A stretch of 64,000 nt of DNA, taken from NCBI RefSeq assembly GCF_001421765.1, contig NZ_LMLA01000001.1, positions 533,048 through 597,047 of the forward strand, read 5' to 3'. Both the position numbers and the translations under genes were made by a program. The stretch comes from Sphingomonas sp. Leaf32. GTDB taxonomy: Bacteria > Pseudomonadota > Alphaproteobacteria > Sphingomonadales > Sphingomonadaceae. Below the pieces are notes generated by a model. That model worked only from the letters and a program-made list of their open reading frames with translations, was not told where the DNA came from and made no database searches. Shown one piece after another: positions 34,584 to 43,118 of this stretch (positions are counted from its first letter, which is position 1; the number at the start of each line of letters is the position of its first letter).

Positions 34584-35246
34584 TCAGCCGGCTTCGCGCA
34601 GTTCGTTGGCGCGGGCGAACACCGCCGCGAACATCTCGGGCGTCAGCCGTCCGGTGTTCTGGTTGTAGCGCGAGCAGTGATAGCTATCGATCAGGGTGAT
34701 GCCGCGCGGCATCGCGTGTTCGGCCAGATGCGCGAACCGCGCTTTCGGCAGGCGTCCGCCCAGCACCTTCACCGCTGACTGATGAGCGATCGCACCTAGG
34801 GCGACGACGACCCGCAGCGACGGCATGGCGCCCAGATCGGCATCGAGGAACGGGCGGCAGGTCCGGATTTCGTCGGGCGTGGGCTTGTTTTCGGGCGGCA
34901 GGCAGCGGACCGCATTGACGATCGTGATCCCCTTCGGAACCGGCGCATCGTCGACCTTGCCGGTATAGGCACCCTCGGCAAGCCCGGCTTCGATCAGCGT
35001 GTTCCAGAATAGCGGACCCGATCGGTCGCCGGTGAACGGGCGTCCGGTCCGGTTCGCGCCCTGCAGGCCGGGGGCAAGGCCGATGATCGCCAGCCACGGA
35101 TCGGCATCGGCCAGCGGCGCGACCGGCGCGTTCCACCAGTTCGGATGTTCGACGCGCAGGCTTTCGCGAAGTTCGGCAAGGCGCGGGCACAGCGGACAGT
35201 CGCGCGCCGGTTCGGCGGCGGGGAGGGTAGGGGTAGCGATTTCCAT
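34584..35246 (-). CDS. Uracil-DNA glycosylase family protein (type 5, UDGb-like)
   Basis: This 220-residue protein has the UDG-fold motif GLAPGLQGANRTGRPFTGDRSG (type 5 enzymes), NAVRCLPPENKPTPDEI and the C-terminal LIDSYHCSRYNQNTGRLT. It removes uracil and possibly other deaminated bases from DNA. The type 5 group lacks the polar catalytic residue of classical UNG, consistent with GLAPGLQ here. Divergent from folK, 22 bp away. Confidence 0.9.
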   Translation of the reverse strand: MEIATPTLPAAEPARDCPLCPRLAELRESLRVEHPNWWNAPVAPLADADPWLAIIGLAPGLQGANRTGRPFTGDRSGPLFWNTLIEAGLAEGAYTGKVDDAPVPKGITIVNAVRCLPPENKPTPDEIRTCRPFLDADLGAMPSLRVVVALGAIAHQSAVKVLGGRLPKARFAHLAEHAMPRGITLIDSYHCSRYNQNTGRLTPEMFAAVFARANELREAG

Positions 35247-35268
35247 CCCCAGCCGATAGGCGCAGCCG

Positions 35269-35745
35269 ATGGTGACCTCAACCTATGCGATTGCGATCGG
35301 TTCGAACCGGCCCGGCCGGCATGGTGGCCCGGTGGCCGAGGTGCAGGCGGCCATCGCTGCGCTCGACGGTGTGCGCGCCGTTGCGCCGATCATCGCCAGT
35401 GCGCCGCTCGGGCCGTCCATCCGGCGGTACGCGAATGCCGTCCTGCTGCTCGACAGCGCGTTGTCGCCGCCCGATCTGCTGGCGCTGCTGAAATCGATCG
35501 AGCGCGGTTTCGGCCGGCGGCGCGGGCGGCGCTGGGGATCGCGGGTCATCGACCTCGACATCATCTTGTGGTCGGAGGGGAGCTGGCACAGCCCCGGCCT
35601 GTGCGTGCCGCATGTCGCCTTTCGCGAACGATCCTTCGTGCTGGGACCGCTGCGCCACCTCGTTCCCCGCTGGCGCGATCCGGTCACCGGACGCACGATC
35701 CGCCAGCTGCACCAACTGGTTGACCGCGCCCGCGCGCGGGATTAG
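35269..35745 (+). CDS. folK: 2-amino-4-hydroxy-6-hydroxymethyldihydropteridine pyrophosphokinase
   Basis: This 158-residue HPPK transfers pyrophosphate from ATP to hydroxymethyl-dihydropterin in folate synthesis. The N-terminal AIGSN motif and RRWGSRVIDLDIILW, followed by VPHVAFRERSFVLGPLRHL, are diagnostic. FolP, the next enzyme in the pathway, is encoded at 49173. tRNA-Lys follows 14 bp after the stop. Confidence 0.93.
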   Translation: MVTSTYAIAIGSNRPGRHGGPVAEVQAAIAALDGVRAVAPIIASAPLGPSIRRYANAVLLLDSALSPPDLLALLKSIERGFGRRRGRRWGSRVIDLDIILWSEGSWHSPGLCVPHVAFRERSFVLGPLRHLVPRWRDPVTGRTIRQLHQLVDRARARD

Positions 35746-35759
35746 GGGCGGGGTTTCGT

Positions 35760-35835
<76 letters not shown>

Positions 35836-35869
35836 CGTCGCGCCGCCGGGATTTGTCGAGCGTTCGCCG

Positions 35870-36403
35870 TTACTTGGCGTCGCAGTCGCCGATGCGTTTG
35901 CCCTCGACATGTACCTTTTGCGACATCGTCGTCCGGCCGGTCATTTCCATCTGCTGATCGGTCGTGAAGCTGGTCGGGGTGAAGGTGCCGGTCGTCTTGC
36001 CGGTCATCTGCGTGTCGCCGGGCAGCTTGCAACGCATCTGGCTCTCGATCCGGCCGCCGGCGAAGCTGTTGCTGGTGACGGTGCAGTCCGCCCCCGACTG
36101 CTTGAGCATCTCCGCCGGACCCTTTGCCGCCTGTTCGGGCGTGATGCAGACGCTGGTGGTCTGGGCGGGCGGGTTGGCGGGCAGTCCGGCGGGCATGTTC
36201 GCCATCTTCAGGTCGCTGACCTGCGTGCGCACCTCCCATTTGCCGGCGTCGAGCTTCGGCGTTTCCGCGCCCGATCCGGTTTCGGACGACACGACCTCGC
36301 CGGTCGCCGCGTTGCTGGTCAGGGTGGTCGAGCCGGTCTTCTGGTCGCCGCACGCCGACAGCGCCAGCGCACCCAGCGCCACCAATGGGATCAGTTTCTG
36401 CAC
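35870..36403 (-). CDS. DUF3617 family lipoprotein
   Basis: This 177-residue protein starts at GTG 36403 with AGGAG seven bases upstream (VQKLIPLVALGALALSACG, lipobox LSAC). The body has the DUF3617 pattern GKWEVRTQVSDLKMANMP ... TTSVCITPEQAAKGPAEML ... GADCTV, with paired cysteines and a final MTGRTTMSQKVHVEGKRIGDC. Envelope protein of unknown role. The open frame extends upstream through antisense sequence of the PAP2 gene and is not used. Confidence 0.86.
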   Translation of the reverse strand: MQKLIPLVALGALALSACGDQKTGSTTLTSNAATGEVVSSETGSGAETPKLDAGKWEVRTQVSDLKMANMPAGLPANPPAQTTSVCITPEQAAKGPAEMLKQSGADCTVTSNSFAGGRIESQMRCKLPGDTQMTGKTTGTFTPTSFTTDQQMEMTGRTTMSQKVHVEGKRIGDCDAK

Positions 36404-36467
36404 GCACGCTCTCCTGTTGCTATCGTTTCGGAGGTAACACTTCAGCCCCTTCTGCGTTGCGACGTGC

Positions 36468-37151
36468 ATGAGCGAAACTCTTCGTCCCGAACCCCGCCCG
36501 TCCCGCCGTGTCCCGTGGAGCATCGTCGGCATCGCCGGTGCGGGTTTCGTCCTGCTGCTGCTGTTCGTCCTTGCCGACCGGGTGGTGCAGGGGAGCAGCT
36601 TCGCGTTCGACCGACGGTTGTTGCTGGCGCTGCGCGGGACCGACGGCGCGCCGGTCGCATCGGAAAAGTTCACGTCGATGGTGCGCGACATCACGGCGCT
36701 GGGCAGCACGACGGTGCTGACGCTGGTCGTCGCCTTCGTCGCGTTGCTGCTGGCCAGCACCGGGCGGTGGCGGACCGGCGTGCTGGTGGCGGCGGCCTGC
36801 GCCAGTGGCAGCTGGGCCAATGCGTTGTTCAAGCAGGCGGTTTCCCGCACGCGACCCGATCTGGTTCCGCATCTGATGACCGAGACGTCGAACAGTTTCC
36901 CGAGCGGCCATGCCGCCAATTCGGCCATCGTCTACCTGACGCTGGCGACGCTGGCCTGGCCGCTGCTGCGCCAACCGGCGGCGCGGGCGTTCGCGATGGC
37001 CGCCGCCGCGTCGCTGGTCGTCGCGATCGGGATCAGCCGGGTCTATCTGGGCGTGCACTGGCCAAGCGACGTGCTGGCCGGGTGGCTGTTCGGCGCATTG
37101 TGGGCGATCGGATGGTGGCGGATCGAACTGCGGGTGCTGGGCGGGCGGTAA
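36468..37151 (+). CDS. PAP2-family phosphatase
   Basis: This 227-residue integral membrane protein carries the three phosphatase motifs: KQAVSRTRP, FPSGHAANS and SRVYLGVHWPSDVLAG. About six helices. Likely substrates are phosphatidic acid, undecaprenyl pyrophosphate or similar lipid phosphates; specificity cannot be read from sequence. Divergent from the DUF3617 gene. Confidence 0.9.
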   Translation: MSETLRPEPRPSRRVPWSIVGIAGAGFVLLLLFVLADRVVQGSSFAFDRRLLLALRGTDGAPVASEKFTSMVRDITALGSTTVLTLVVAFVALLLASTGRWRTGVLVAAACASGSWANALFKQAVSRTRPDLVPHLMTETSNSFPSGHAANSAIVYLTLATLAWPLLRQPAARAFAMAAAASLVVAIGISRVYLGVHWPSDVLAGWLFGALWAIGWWRIELRVLGGR

Positions 37152-37222
37152 CGCCGGAAACCTTTGCGGTCCTCCGTAGTGCCGGTTACGTTAGCGCAAA
37201 CAAAGATATGACGGAGGGATGG

Positions 37223-37675
37223 ATGACGGCGAGATATGCTCTAGCGATAATGGCCTTGGCATTGGGTGCCGGCAGCGCGCAGGCGCAGATCGCCCCCGCT
37301 GGCGGCGCACCGACGTCCTCCCCGAACTCCGAAGATACGACGCACAGCGTCAACAACGACCGTGACCAGCAGTTCGCGCTCGACAAGATTCGGGACGAGG
37401 CGGGCACGACGATCGACCCGCGCGCATCGCGCCGTGACGCCAAGCGGATCGTGGCGGCAACCCCGTCCGACCTGAAGGTCGGGGCATTGGTGTTCGACAA
37501 GGCCGGGGTGACGCTGGGCACGATCGAGGCGGTGAAGGCCGAGGGCGTGCAATTGCTGGCCGGCAGTTCGCGGGCGATGGTGCCGTCGGACGTGTTCGGC
37601 GTCAGCCGGGGCAAGCTGGTGCTGAACGTCACCAAGGCCGAGTTCGAGCAACAGACGGGCACCGGCACCCGGTAG
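37223..37675 (+). CDS. Exported hypothetical protein (PRC-barrel-like C-terminus)
   Basis: This 150-residue protein has a signal peptide (MTARYALAIMALALGAGSAQ, AQA cleavage) and GGAGG five bases before the ATG; an in-frame ATG at 37208 is weaker. The C-terminal half (LKVGALVFDKAGVTLGTIEA ... MVPSDVFGVSRGKLVLNVTK) looks like a short beta-barrel module of the PRC/YlmC kind. Periplasmic, function unknown. The 146 bp that follow hold no recognisable feature. Confidence 0.7.
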   Translation: MTARYALAIMALALGAGSAQAQIAPAGGAPTSSPNSEDTTHSVNNDRDQQFALDKIRDEAGTTIDPRASRRDAKRIVAATPSDLKVGALVFDKAGVTLGTIEAVKAEGVQLLAGSSRAMVPSDVFGVSRGKLVLNVTKAEFEQQTGTGTR

Positions 37676-37821
37676 GTCGCAAAGGCCGGGAGCGGCGACG
37701 GCAAACGGTGTCGTCGCAACCCCGCATCCGTGTGTAGGTCGTAGCCGACACGATTGCGCGTGCGCACGGTAACGCGAAGGCATCCCTGGCGTGCGAGCCG
37801 CACCCGCTCGGGGTATGGCAA

Positions 37822-38376
37822 TCAGCGGAACGGCGTAATGACGTCCGCGCCGTGCCGGGTCGCCTTGTCATAGGCGACGTCATGTTCGCCGATCTTGCGC
37901 ACCGCCGCCATCCCGGCGTCCTTGATCCCGGCGCAGCCGGCGGCGTTCATCGCCGTGACCACGTCGCCGCGATGGTCCCACGCATAGCGGACATGGCCGT
38001 CCTCATGCGCCAACAGCGTGGCGCGGAACCGGTCGAACTGCGCACGGACCCTGGCCGGCACGTCGGGATCGGCGAGGCGGGGCACGGTGACGACGGCGGA
38101 AAAGCTGATATTGTCGAGCGACGTGCTGCACACGCCCTGCGGATCGCGACGCCAGCGCCAGTTGATGTTCCAGCGGCTCAGGCCGTCGACGCGCTTGCCG
38201 TCATTGGGATCGGTCGGGCGCGCGGCGTCGATGGCGCGGCGGATCGCGGCGACGCTGCGGCCGCCCACGGCATATTCCTCGATCCGGACGTCGGGAATGC
38301 CATCGAACGGGGTCGTCGATCCTTGCAGCGCGAGGAGGGCGGCAAGCAGGGCGGGGGCGGCGAGGGCGGTCTGCAT
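37822..38376 (-). CDS. DUF922-like exported putative zinc protease
   Basis: This 184-residue protein has an N-terminal hydrophobic signal (MQTALAAPALLAALLALQGS). HEDGH at 124-128 (HExxH) lies in LLAHEDGHVRYAWDHR and fits the predicted metalloprotease motif of DUF922. Typical family text RWNINWRWRRDPQGVC is present upstream. The start is taken at 38376; the earlier open frame is not signal-like. Confidence 0.78.
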   Translation of the reverse strand: MQTALAAPALLAALLALQGSTTPFDGIPDVRIEEYAVGGRSVAAIRRAIDAARPTDPNDGKRVDGLSRWNINWRWRRDPQGVCSTSLDNISFSAVVTVPRLADPDVPARVRAQFDRFRATLLAHEDGHVRYAWDHRGDVVTAMNAAGCAGIKDAGMAAVRKIGEHDVAYDKATRHGADVITPFR

Positions 38377-38497
38377 GGCGGGGAGCCTAACCGCCGTCCG
38401 CCCGAACGCAAGTCGGCGGATGGAGGAACATGGTCGCTTTGTTCCTGCGGGTGGCTGGAGGATGCCGACGGGAGCGTTGGTAATCCCGAGACGCTCT

Positions 38498-39226
38498 CTA
38501 CCCACCCAACTGCGCGAGCAGCGTCTTCGCCGCCAGCGTCTCGGCCTCCTGTTTCGACGTGCCGGTGGCCTCCGCCGCCGCCAGCTTGCCGATGGTCACG
38601 CGCACGGTGAAGCGTGGGGCATGGCCGGGGCCGCTCTTGTCGACGATCGCATATTCGGGCGGGCGGCGGTTGTTGGCGGCGGCCCATTCCTGCAACGCCG
38701 ATTTCGGATGGCGCGGCACGCGCAACTGCGCATCGATCCGCGAACCCCACAGATCACGCACCAGCGCGCGCGCGGCGTCATGGCCGTGGTCGAGGTAGAA
38801 AGCGCCGATCAGCGCCTCCATCACGTCGCCCAGCACATTGTCACTGTCGCCGGCGCCGTCATCGCGTGCCTGCTTGCCGAGCTTGAGATGGGGCACGACG
38901 CCGATGCCGCGCGCGATCTCCGCACAGACGGCGCCGGTCACCAGCGCGTTGAACCGCTTCGACAGCGCGCCTTCGCTCTCCGCCGGGAAACGATCGTAGA
39001 GCCATTCGGCGACAGCGAGGCCCAGCACGCGGTCGCCGAGGAATTCGAGCCGCTCATAGGTTGCGCGTGCGGTGCTGCCATGGGTCAGCGCGCGGGCATA
39101 ATCGTCGATCCGGGTCGGCGCGCGGCCCAGCGCCTGGCCGACCCAGCCGTGCAGGGCGTCGCTCAGAAGCCTTCCCCGATCCGGTGCCAGCGCGCGGCCG
39201 AGAACCACGTCCAGGGCAGCAGCCAC
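38498..39226 (-). CDS. rnc: Ribonuclease III
   Basis: Double-strand-specific endoribonuclease for rRNA and mRNA processing. The catalytic signature ERLEFLGDRVLGLAVAEWLY is intact, the second acidic patch is GDVMEALIGAFYLDHG, and a dsRNA-binding domain occupies the C-terminal 75 residues (HPKSALQEWAAANNRRPPEY ... TSKQEAETLAAKTLL). The open frame begins at GTG 39226, 64 bp inside lepB. Homologues would suggest a start near LSDALHGWVGQALG (39166), where only a CTG overlapping the lepB stop (CTGA) is available. Total 242 residues from the GTG, about 222 from the CTG. Confidence 0.93.
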   Translation of the reverse strand: MAAALDVVLGRALAPDRGRLLSDALHGWVGQALGRAPTRIDDYARALTHGSTARATYERLEFLGDRVLGLAVAEWLYDRFPAESEGALSKRFNALVTGAVCAEIARGIGVVPHLKLGKQARDDGAGDSDNVLGDVMEALIGAFYLDHGHDAARALVRDLWGSRIDAQLRVPRHPKSALQEWAAANNRRPPEYAIVDKSGPGHAPRFTVRVTIGKLAAAEATGTSKQEAETLAAKTLLAQLGG

Positions 39227-40014
39227 TGGGCCGAGCCATCGGTCGAGAAGAAGTTCACGACGGCCTTGCCCTCGATATTCTCCAACGGGACGATCCCGAT
39301 GCCACCGCCTTCGCGGGCCGGGAAACGGCTGTCGGCGCTGTCGTCGCGATTGTCGCCCATCAGGAAGGCATGACCGGCGGGGACGGTGAACACGCCGGTA
39401 TCGTCCGCCTCGGTCGTGCCGAGGTCGAGGACGTTGTAGCTCTTGCCGTTCGGCAGCGTCTCGCGGAACTGCGGATAGGCGCAGACCGGCTGGTTCGCGA
39501 CGACCTTCTGGAAGGCATAGTCGCAGTCGGTGTTGGGCGATACCGGCGCGACCCAGTCGGCGATGCGCTGCTTCGGGATCGCCTTGCCGTTCAAGAACAA
39601 TTGTCCGCCGCGCATCTGGATCGTGTCGCCCGGAATGCCGATCACGCGCTTGATATAATCCTGCTTGGCGGTCGGCGGCGCCTTGAACACCACCACGTCA
39701 CCGCGTGCGGGCGTGCGCGGCAGGATGCGGCCGGGGATCAGCGGGATACCCCATGGCAGCGAATAGCGCGAATAGCCGTAGTTCCATTTGGTGATGAACA
39801 GATAGTCGCCGATCATCAGGCGCGGCTGCATCGACCCGGAGGGAATCGAGAAGGGCGAGAACAGGAACGACCGGATGATGAACACCACGATCGCCAGCTT
39901 CAGCAGGAAGACCATCAGGTCCGCCCCTTCCGAACGCTTCGGTTTGGTGGCGGGCGCGGGCGGAGTCGGCGTGGGAGCGGCCGGGGCGGGGTCGAGAGCC
40001 ATGGATTCTGCCAT
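39163..40014 (-). CDS. lepB: Signal peptidase I
   Basis: This inner-membrane serine protease cleaves Sec/Tat signal peptides. One N-terminal transmembrane helix (LLKLAIVVFIIRSFLF) is followed by the catalytic Ser in IPSGSMQP and Lys in DYIKRVIGIPGD, plus the GDNRDDSADSR box. The start at 40014 (MAESMALD) is one of several close in-frame ATGs. lepB-rnc is the usual order; era is absent here. Divergent from pgi. Confidence 0.95.
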   Translation of the reverse strand: MAESMALDPAPAAPTPTPPAPATKPKRSEGADLMVFLLKLAIVVFIIRSFLFSPFSIPSGSMQPRLMIGDYLFITKWNYGYSRYSLPWGIPLIPGRILPRTPARGDVVVFKAPPTAKQDYIKRVIGIPGDTIQMRGGQLFLNGKAIPKQRIADWVAPVSPNTDCDYAFQKVVANQPVCAYPQFRETLPNGKSYNVLDLGTTEADDTGVFTVPAGHAFLMGDNRDDSADSRFPAREGGGIGIVPLENIEGKAVVNFFSTDGSAQWLLPWTWFSAARWHRIGEGF

Positions 40015-40128
40015 GCTTGGGCGGGGGCGGGGCGTCAAGCGGGTTGGGGCGGCTATCTCCTCTGGACCTGCCCCCGTCCTCCGCTCTAGGGCAGCGCCAT
40101 CCTAACCGACGACATGACGAGGGACGAT

Positions 40129-41625
40129 ATGGCGATGCAGGACTGGTCCGCGATCGAGGGGCTTGGCAGCACGAAGCTCACCGAATTGTTCGCAAACGAT
40201 CCCGACCGGCTGGCCAGGCTGACCGTCGATGTCGGCGGGCTGCATTTCGATTTCGCCAAGACGCATCTCGACGATGCCGCGATCGAGGCGTTCACCGGGC
40301 TGGCCGCGACGATGGAACTGGCCGCCAAGCGCGACGCGCTGTTCAGCGGACAGGTCGTCAACGTGACCGAAGGCCGCGCCGCGACCCACACCGCCGAGCG
40401 CGGCGAGGGCAATCCCGACGACGTGGCGCAGGCACGCGCGTTCCAGTCGCGGATGCGGCAAGTCATCGACGCGATCGAGGCGGAGGCGTTCGGCCCGGTG
40501 CGCCATATCCTGCATGTCGGCATCGGCGGGTCGGCGCTCGGCCCCGACCTGATCTTCGACGCGCTGGGGCGGGACGAGGACAAGTATGACGTCGCGATCG
40601 TGTCGAACGTCGACGGGGTGGCGATGGAGGAGGCGGTCAAGGGCTTCGACCCCGCCGCCACGCTGCTGGTGGTCGCGTCCAAGACCTTCACCACGACCGA
40701 GACGATGCTGAATGCCGAGTCCGCGATGGCGTGGATGCGCGAGGGCGGCGTCGAGGACCCGTTCGGGCGCGTGATCGCGCTGACCGCTTCGCCCGAGCGC
40801 GCGGTGGAATGGGGCGTCGACGAAACCCGCGTGCTGCCCTTCGCCGAGTCGGTCGGCGGGCGCTATTCGTTGTGGTCGACCCTGGGCTTTCCGTTCGCGC
40901 TGGCGCTGGGCTTTGCGGCCTATGAGGAACTGCTGGAGGGTGCGGCCGAGATGGACCGGCATTTCCGCCTGACCGAACCGGCGAGGAACGCGCCGGTGCT
41001 GGCCGCTTTTGCCGACCTCTATTATTCGCAGGTGCGCGGGTGCGAAACGCGGGCGACCTTTGCCTATGACGAGCGGTTGCGGCTGCTGCCGTCCTATCTC
41101 CAGCAGTTGGAGATGGAATCGAACGGCAAGTCGGTGACGGCGGCGGGCGAACCTTTGGGGCGCAATTCAGCGGCGATCACCTGGGGTGGCGTGGGCACCG
41201 ATGCGCAACATGCGGTGTTCCAGTTGCTGCACCAGGGGACGCGGATCGTGCCGCTGGAGTTCGTCGCGGTGGTGGAGGCGGGCGATACGCTCGACCCGGC
41301 GCATCACCGGCAGTTGCTGCTCAATGCGTTCGCGCAGGGGGCCGCGCTGATGGCGGGGAAGGCCAATGCCGATCCGGCGCGCGCCTATGCCGGCGACCGG
41401 CCGTCGTCGACGATCCTGTTGCAGGATCTCGACGCGCGGACGCTGGGCGCGCTGATCGCGTTCTACGAGGCGCGGGTGTTCGTGAACGCGGCGCTGCTGG
41501 GCATCAATCCGTTCGACCAGTTCGGCGTCGAGCTGGGCAAGGAAATGGCGAAGGCAGCCGATGCGGGTGGTCAGACGTTCGATGCGTCGACCAACGATCT
41601 TCTGGCACGGGCGGGACTTGCATGA
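40129..41625 (+). CDS. pgi: Glucose-6-phosphate isomerase
   Basis: This 498-residue enzyme interconverts glucose-6-P and fructose-6-P. Family signatures are HVGIGGSALGPDLIFDAL, VVASKTFTTTETM, GGRYSLWSTLGFPFALALG and the C-terminal NPFDQFGVELGKEMA. ATG 40129 has GAGGGAC at the right distance; 40114 is an in-frame alternative. gor follows with an ATGA overlap. Confidence 0.96.
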   Translation: MAMQDWSAIEGLGSTKLTELFANDPDRLARLTVDVGGLHFDFAKTHLDDAAIEAFTGLAATMELAAKRDALFSGQVVNVTEGRAATHTAERGEGNPDDVAQARAFQSRMRQVIDAIEAEAFGPVRHILHVGIGGSALGPDLIFDALGRDEDKYDVAIVSNVDGVAMEEAVKGFDPAATLLVVASKTFTTTETMLNAESAMAWMREGGVEDPFGRVIALTASPERAVEWGVDETRVLPFAESVGGRYSLWSTLGFPFALALGFAAYEELLEGAAEMDRHFRLTEPARNAPVLAAFADLYYSQVRGCETRATFAYDERLRLLPSYLQQLEMESNGKSVTAAGEPLGRNSAAITWGGVGTDAQHAVFQLLHQGTRIVPLEFVAVVEAGDTLDPAHHRQLLLNAFAQGAALMAGKANADPARAYAGDRPSSTILLQDLDARTLGALIAFYEARVFVNAALLGINPFDQFGVELGKEMAKAADAGGQTFDASTNDLLARAGLA

Positions 41626-42971
41626 GCGATTACGATTACGACCTGTTCGTCATCGGCGCGGGATCGGGCGGCACCCGCGCCGCCCGCGTCTCGGCGGCGT
41701 ACGGCGCGAAGGTAGCGGTGGCGGAGGAATATCGTGTCGGCGGTACCTGCGTCATCCGGGGCTGCGTGCCGAAGAAGCTGCTGGTGTATGGCGCGCACTT
41801 CGCCGAGGATTTGCGCGATGCGAACGCGTTCGGCTGGGACGTGCCGGCGCAGTGTGATTTCAGCTGGCAGCGGCTGCGCGACAATGTGCTGAGCGAGGTC
41901 GACCGGATCAACGGCGCGTACACATCGACGCTGGAAAACCACGGCGTCGAGATCATCCACGAACGCGCAACCGTCACCGGACCGCATTCGGTGAAGCTGG
42001 CGAGCGGGCGCGAGGTGACGGCCGAGCGCATCCTGATCGCGGTCGGTGCCACGCCGGCGGTGCCGTCGTGCCCGGGTGCGGAGCATGGCATCACCTCGAA
42101 CGAGGCGTTCCACCTCGACGCGATCCCGAAGCGCATCCTGATCGCGGGTGCGGGCTATATCGCCAACGAGTTCGCGGGCGTGTTCCACCAGTTCGGGGCG
42201 CACGTCATCCTCATCAACCGCACCGACGTGATCCTGCGCGGCTATGATGAATCGATCCGCGACCGGCTGCTGCAGATTTCGATGACCAAGGGCATCGAGT
42301 TCCGCTTCCATGCCGAGTTCGAGGGGATCGAGAAGGGCGACGACGGTTGCCTGACCGTCAGGATGTCGGGGCATGAACCGGTCACCGTCGACATGGTGAT
42401 GTTCGCGACCGGACGCACGCCCAATACCGAGGGGCTGGGGCTGGAGAGCGCCGGTATCGCGCTGGACGACAAGGGGGCGGTCAAGGTCAACGAGCAGGCG
42501 CAGTCGTCCTGCCCGTCCATCTATGCGGTCGGCGACGTGACCAACCGCGTGCAGCTGACCCCGGTCGCGATCCGCGAAGGCCAGGCATTCGCCGACCGCA
42601 CCTATGGCGGCAAGGACGTGACGCTCGATTACGAAAACATCCCGGCGGCGGTGTTCAGCCATCCGCCGATGGCGGGTGTCGGCATGACCGAGGGCGAGGC
42701 CAAGAGCAAGCTGGGGTCGGTCAAGGTCTATCTGTCCGATTTCCGCCCGATGAAGAACGTGCTGGCCGGCCGCAACGAACGCGCGCTGTACAAGATGATC
42801 TGCGAGGAGACGACCGGACGGATCGTTGGCTTGCACATGATCGGGCCGGATGCGCCGGAGATATTGCAGGCGGCGGCGATCGCGGTGAAGGCCGGGCTTA
42901 CGAAGGAAGCGTTCGACCAGACGGTCGCGCTGCATCCGACGATGGCGGAAGAACTGGTGCTGATGAAGTAG
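41622..42971 (+). CDS. gor: Glutathione-disulfide reductase
   Basis: This 449-residue FAD-dependent pyridine nucleotide-disulfide reductase has the FAD motif IGAGSGGTRAAR, redox cysteines C43 and C48 (GGTCVIRGCVPKK), an NADPH-binding domain (IAGAGYIANEFAGVFHQFGA) and the C-terminal active-site base in VALHPTMAEELV. The NADPH domain reads LINRTDVILRGYDE, with the arginine pattern of glutathione reductases rather than dihydrolipoamide dehydrogenases. Coupled to pgi by ATGA overlap; coexpression would tie NADPH use to sugar-phosphate metabolism. Confidence 0.94.
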   Translation: MSDYDYDLFVIGAGSGGTRAARVSAAYGAKVAVAEEYRVGGTCVIRGCVPKKLLVYGAHFAEDLRDANAFGWDVPAQCDFSWQRLRDNVLSEVDRINGAYTSTLENHGVEIIHERATVTGPHSVKLASGREVTAERILIAVGATPAVPSCPGAEHGITSNEAFHLDAIPKRILIAGAGYIANEFAGVFHQFGAHVILINRTDVILRGYDESIRDRLLQISMTKGIEFRFHAEFEGIEKGDDGCLTVRMSGHEPVTVDMVMFATGRTPNTEGLGLESAGIALDDKGAVKVNEQAQSSCPSIYAVGDVTNRVQLTPVAIREGQAFADRTYGGKDVTLDYENIPAAVFSHPPMAGVGMTEGEAKSKLGSVKVYLSDFRPMKNVLAGRNERALYKMICEETTGRIVGLHMIGPDAPEILQAAAIAVKAGLTKEAFDQTVALHPTMAEELVLMK

Positions 42972-42976
42972 TTCCA

Positions 42977-43114
42977 AATCCTCCCCGGCACGGGGAGGGG
43001 GACCATGCGAAGCATAGTGGAGGGGGCGGGCCTTGCAACGCAACGGTTCCGTATGCGGACACCCCCCTCCACCAGCTTTGCTGGTCCCCCTCCCCCTCCC
43101 CGTGCCGGGGAGGA
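42977..43114. repeat. Palindromic repeat family A, copy 5
   Basis: This full copy lies between the convergent gor and symporter genes. The ends are AATCCTCCCCGGCACGGGG and CCCCGTGCCGGGGAGGA, with second hairpins CCATGCGAAGCATAGTGG and CCACCAGCTTTGCTGG. The middle contains CGCAACGGTTCCGTATGCGG, whose reverse complement appears in the half copy at 45999-46077. The right arm has a 6-bp duplication (CCCCTCCCCCTCCCC). Confidence 0.9.
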
Positions 43115-43118
43115 GCTT

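Noticed and set aside
41622..42971. The flavin disulfide reductase as the missing E3 of the bkd complex
   Set aside because: The NADPH-domain arginine pattern and pgi context favour glutathione reductase, and it is 10 kb away from the bkd operon.
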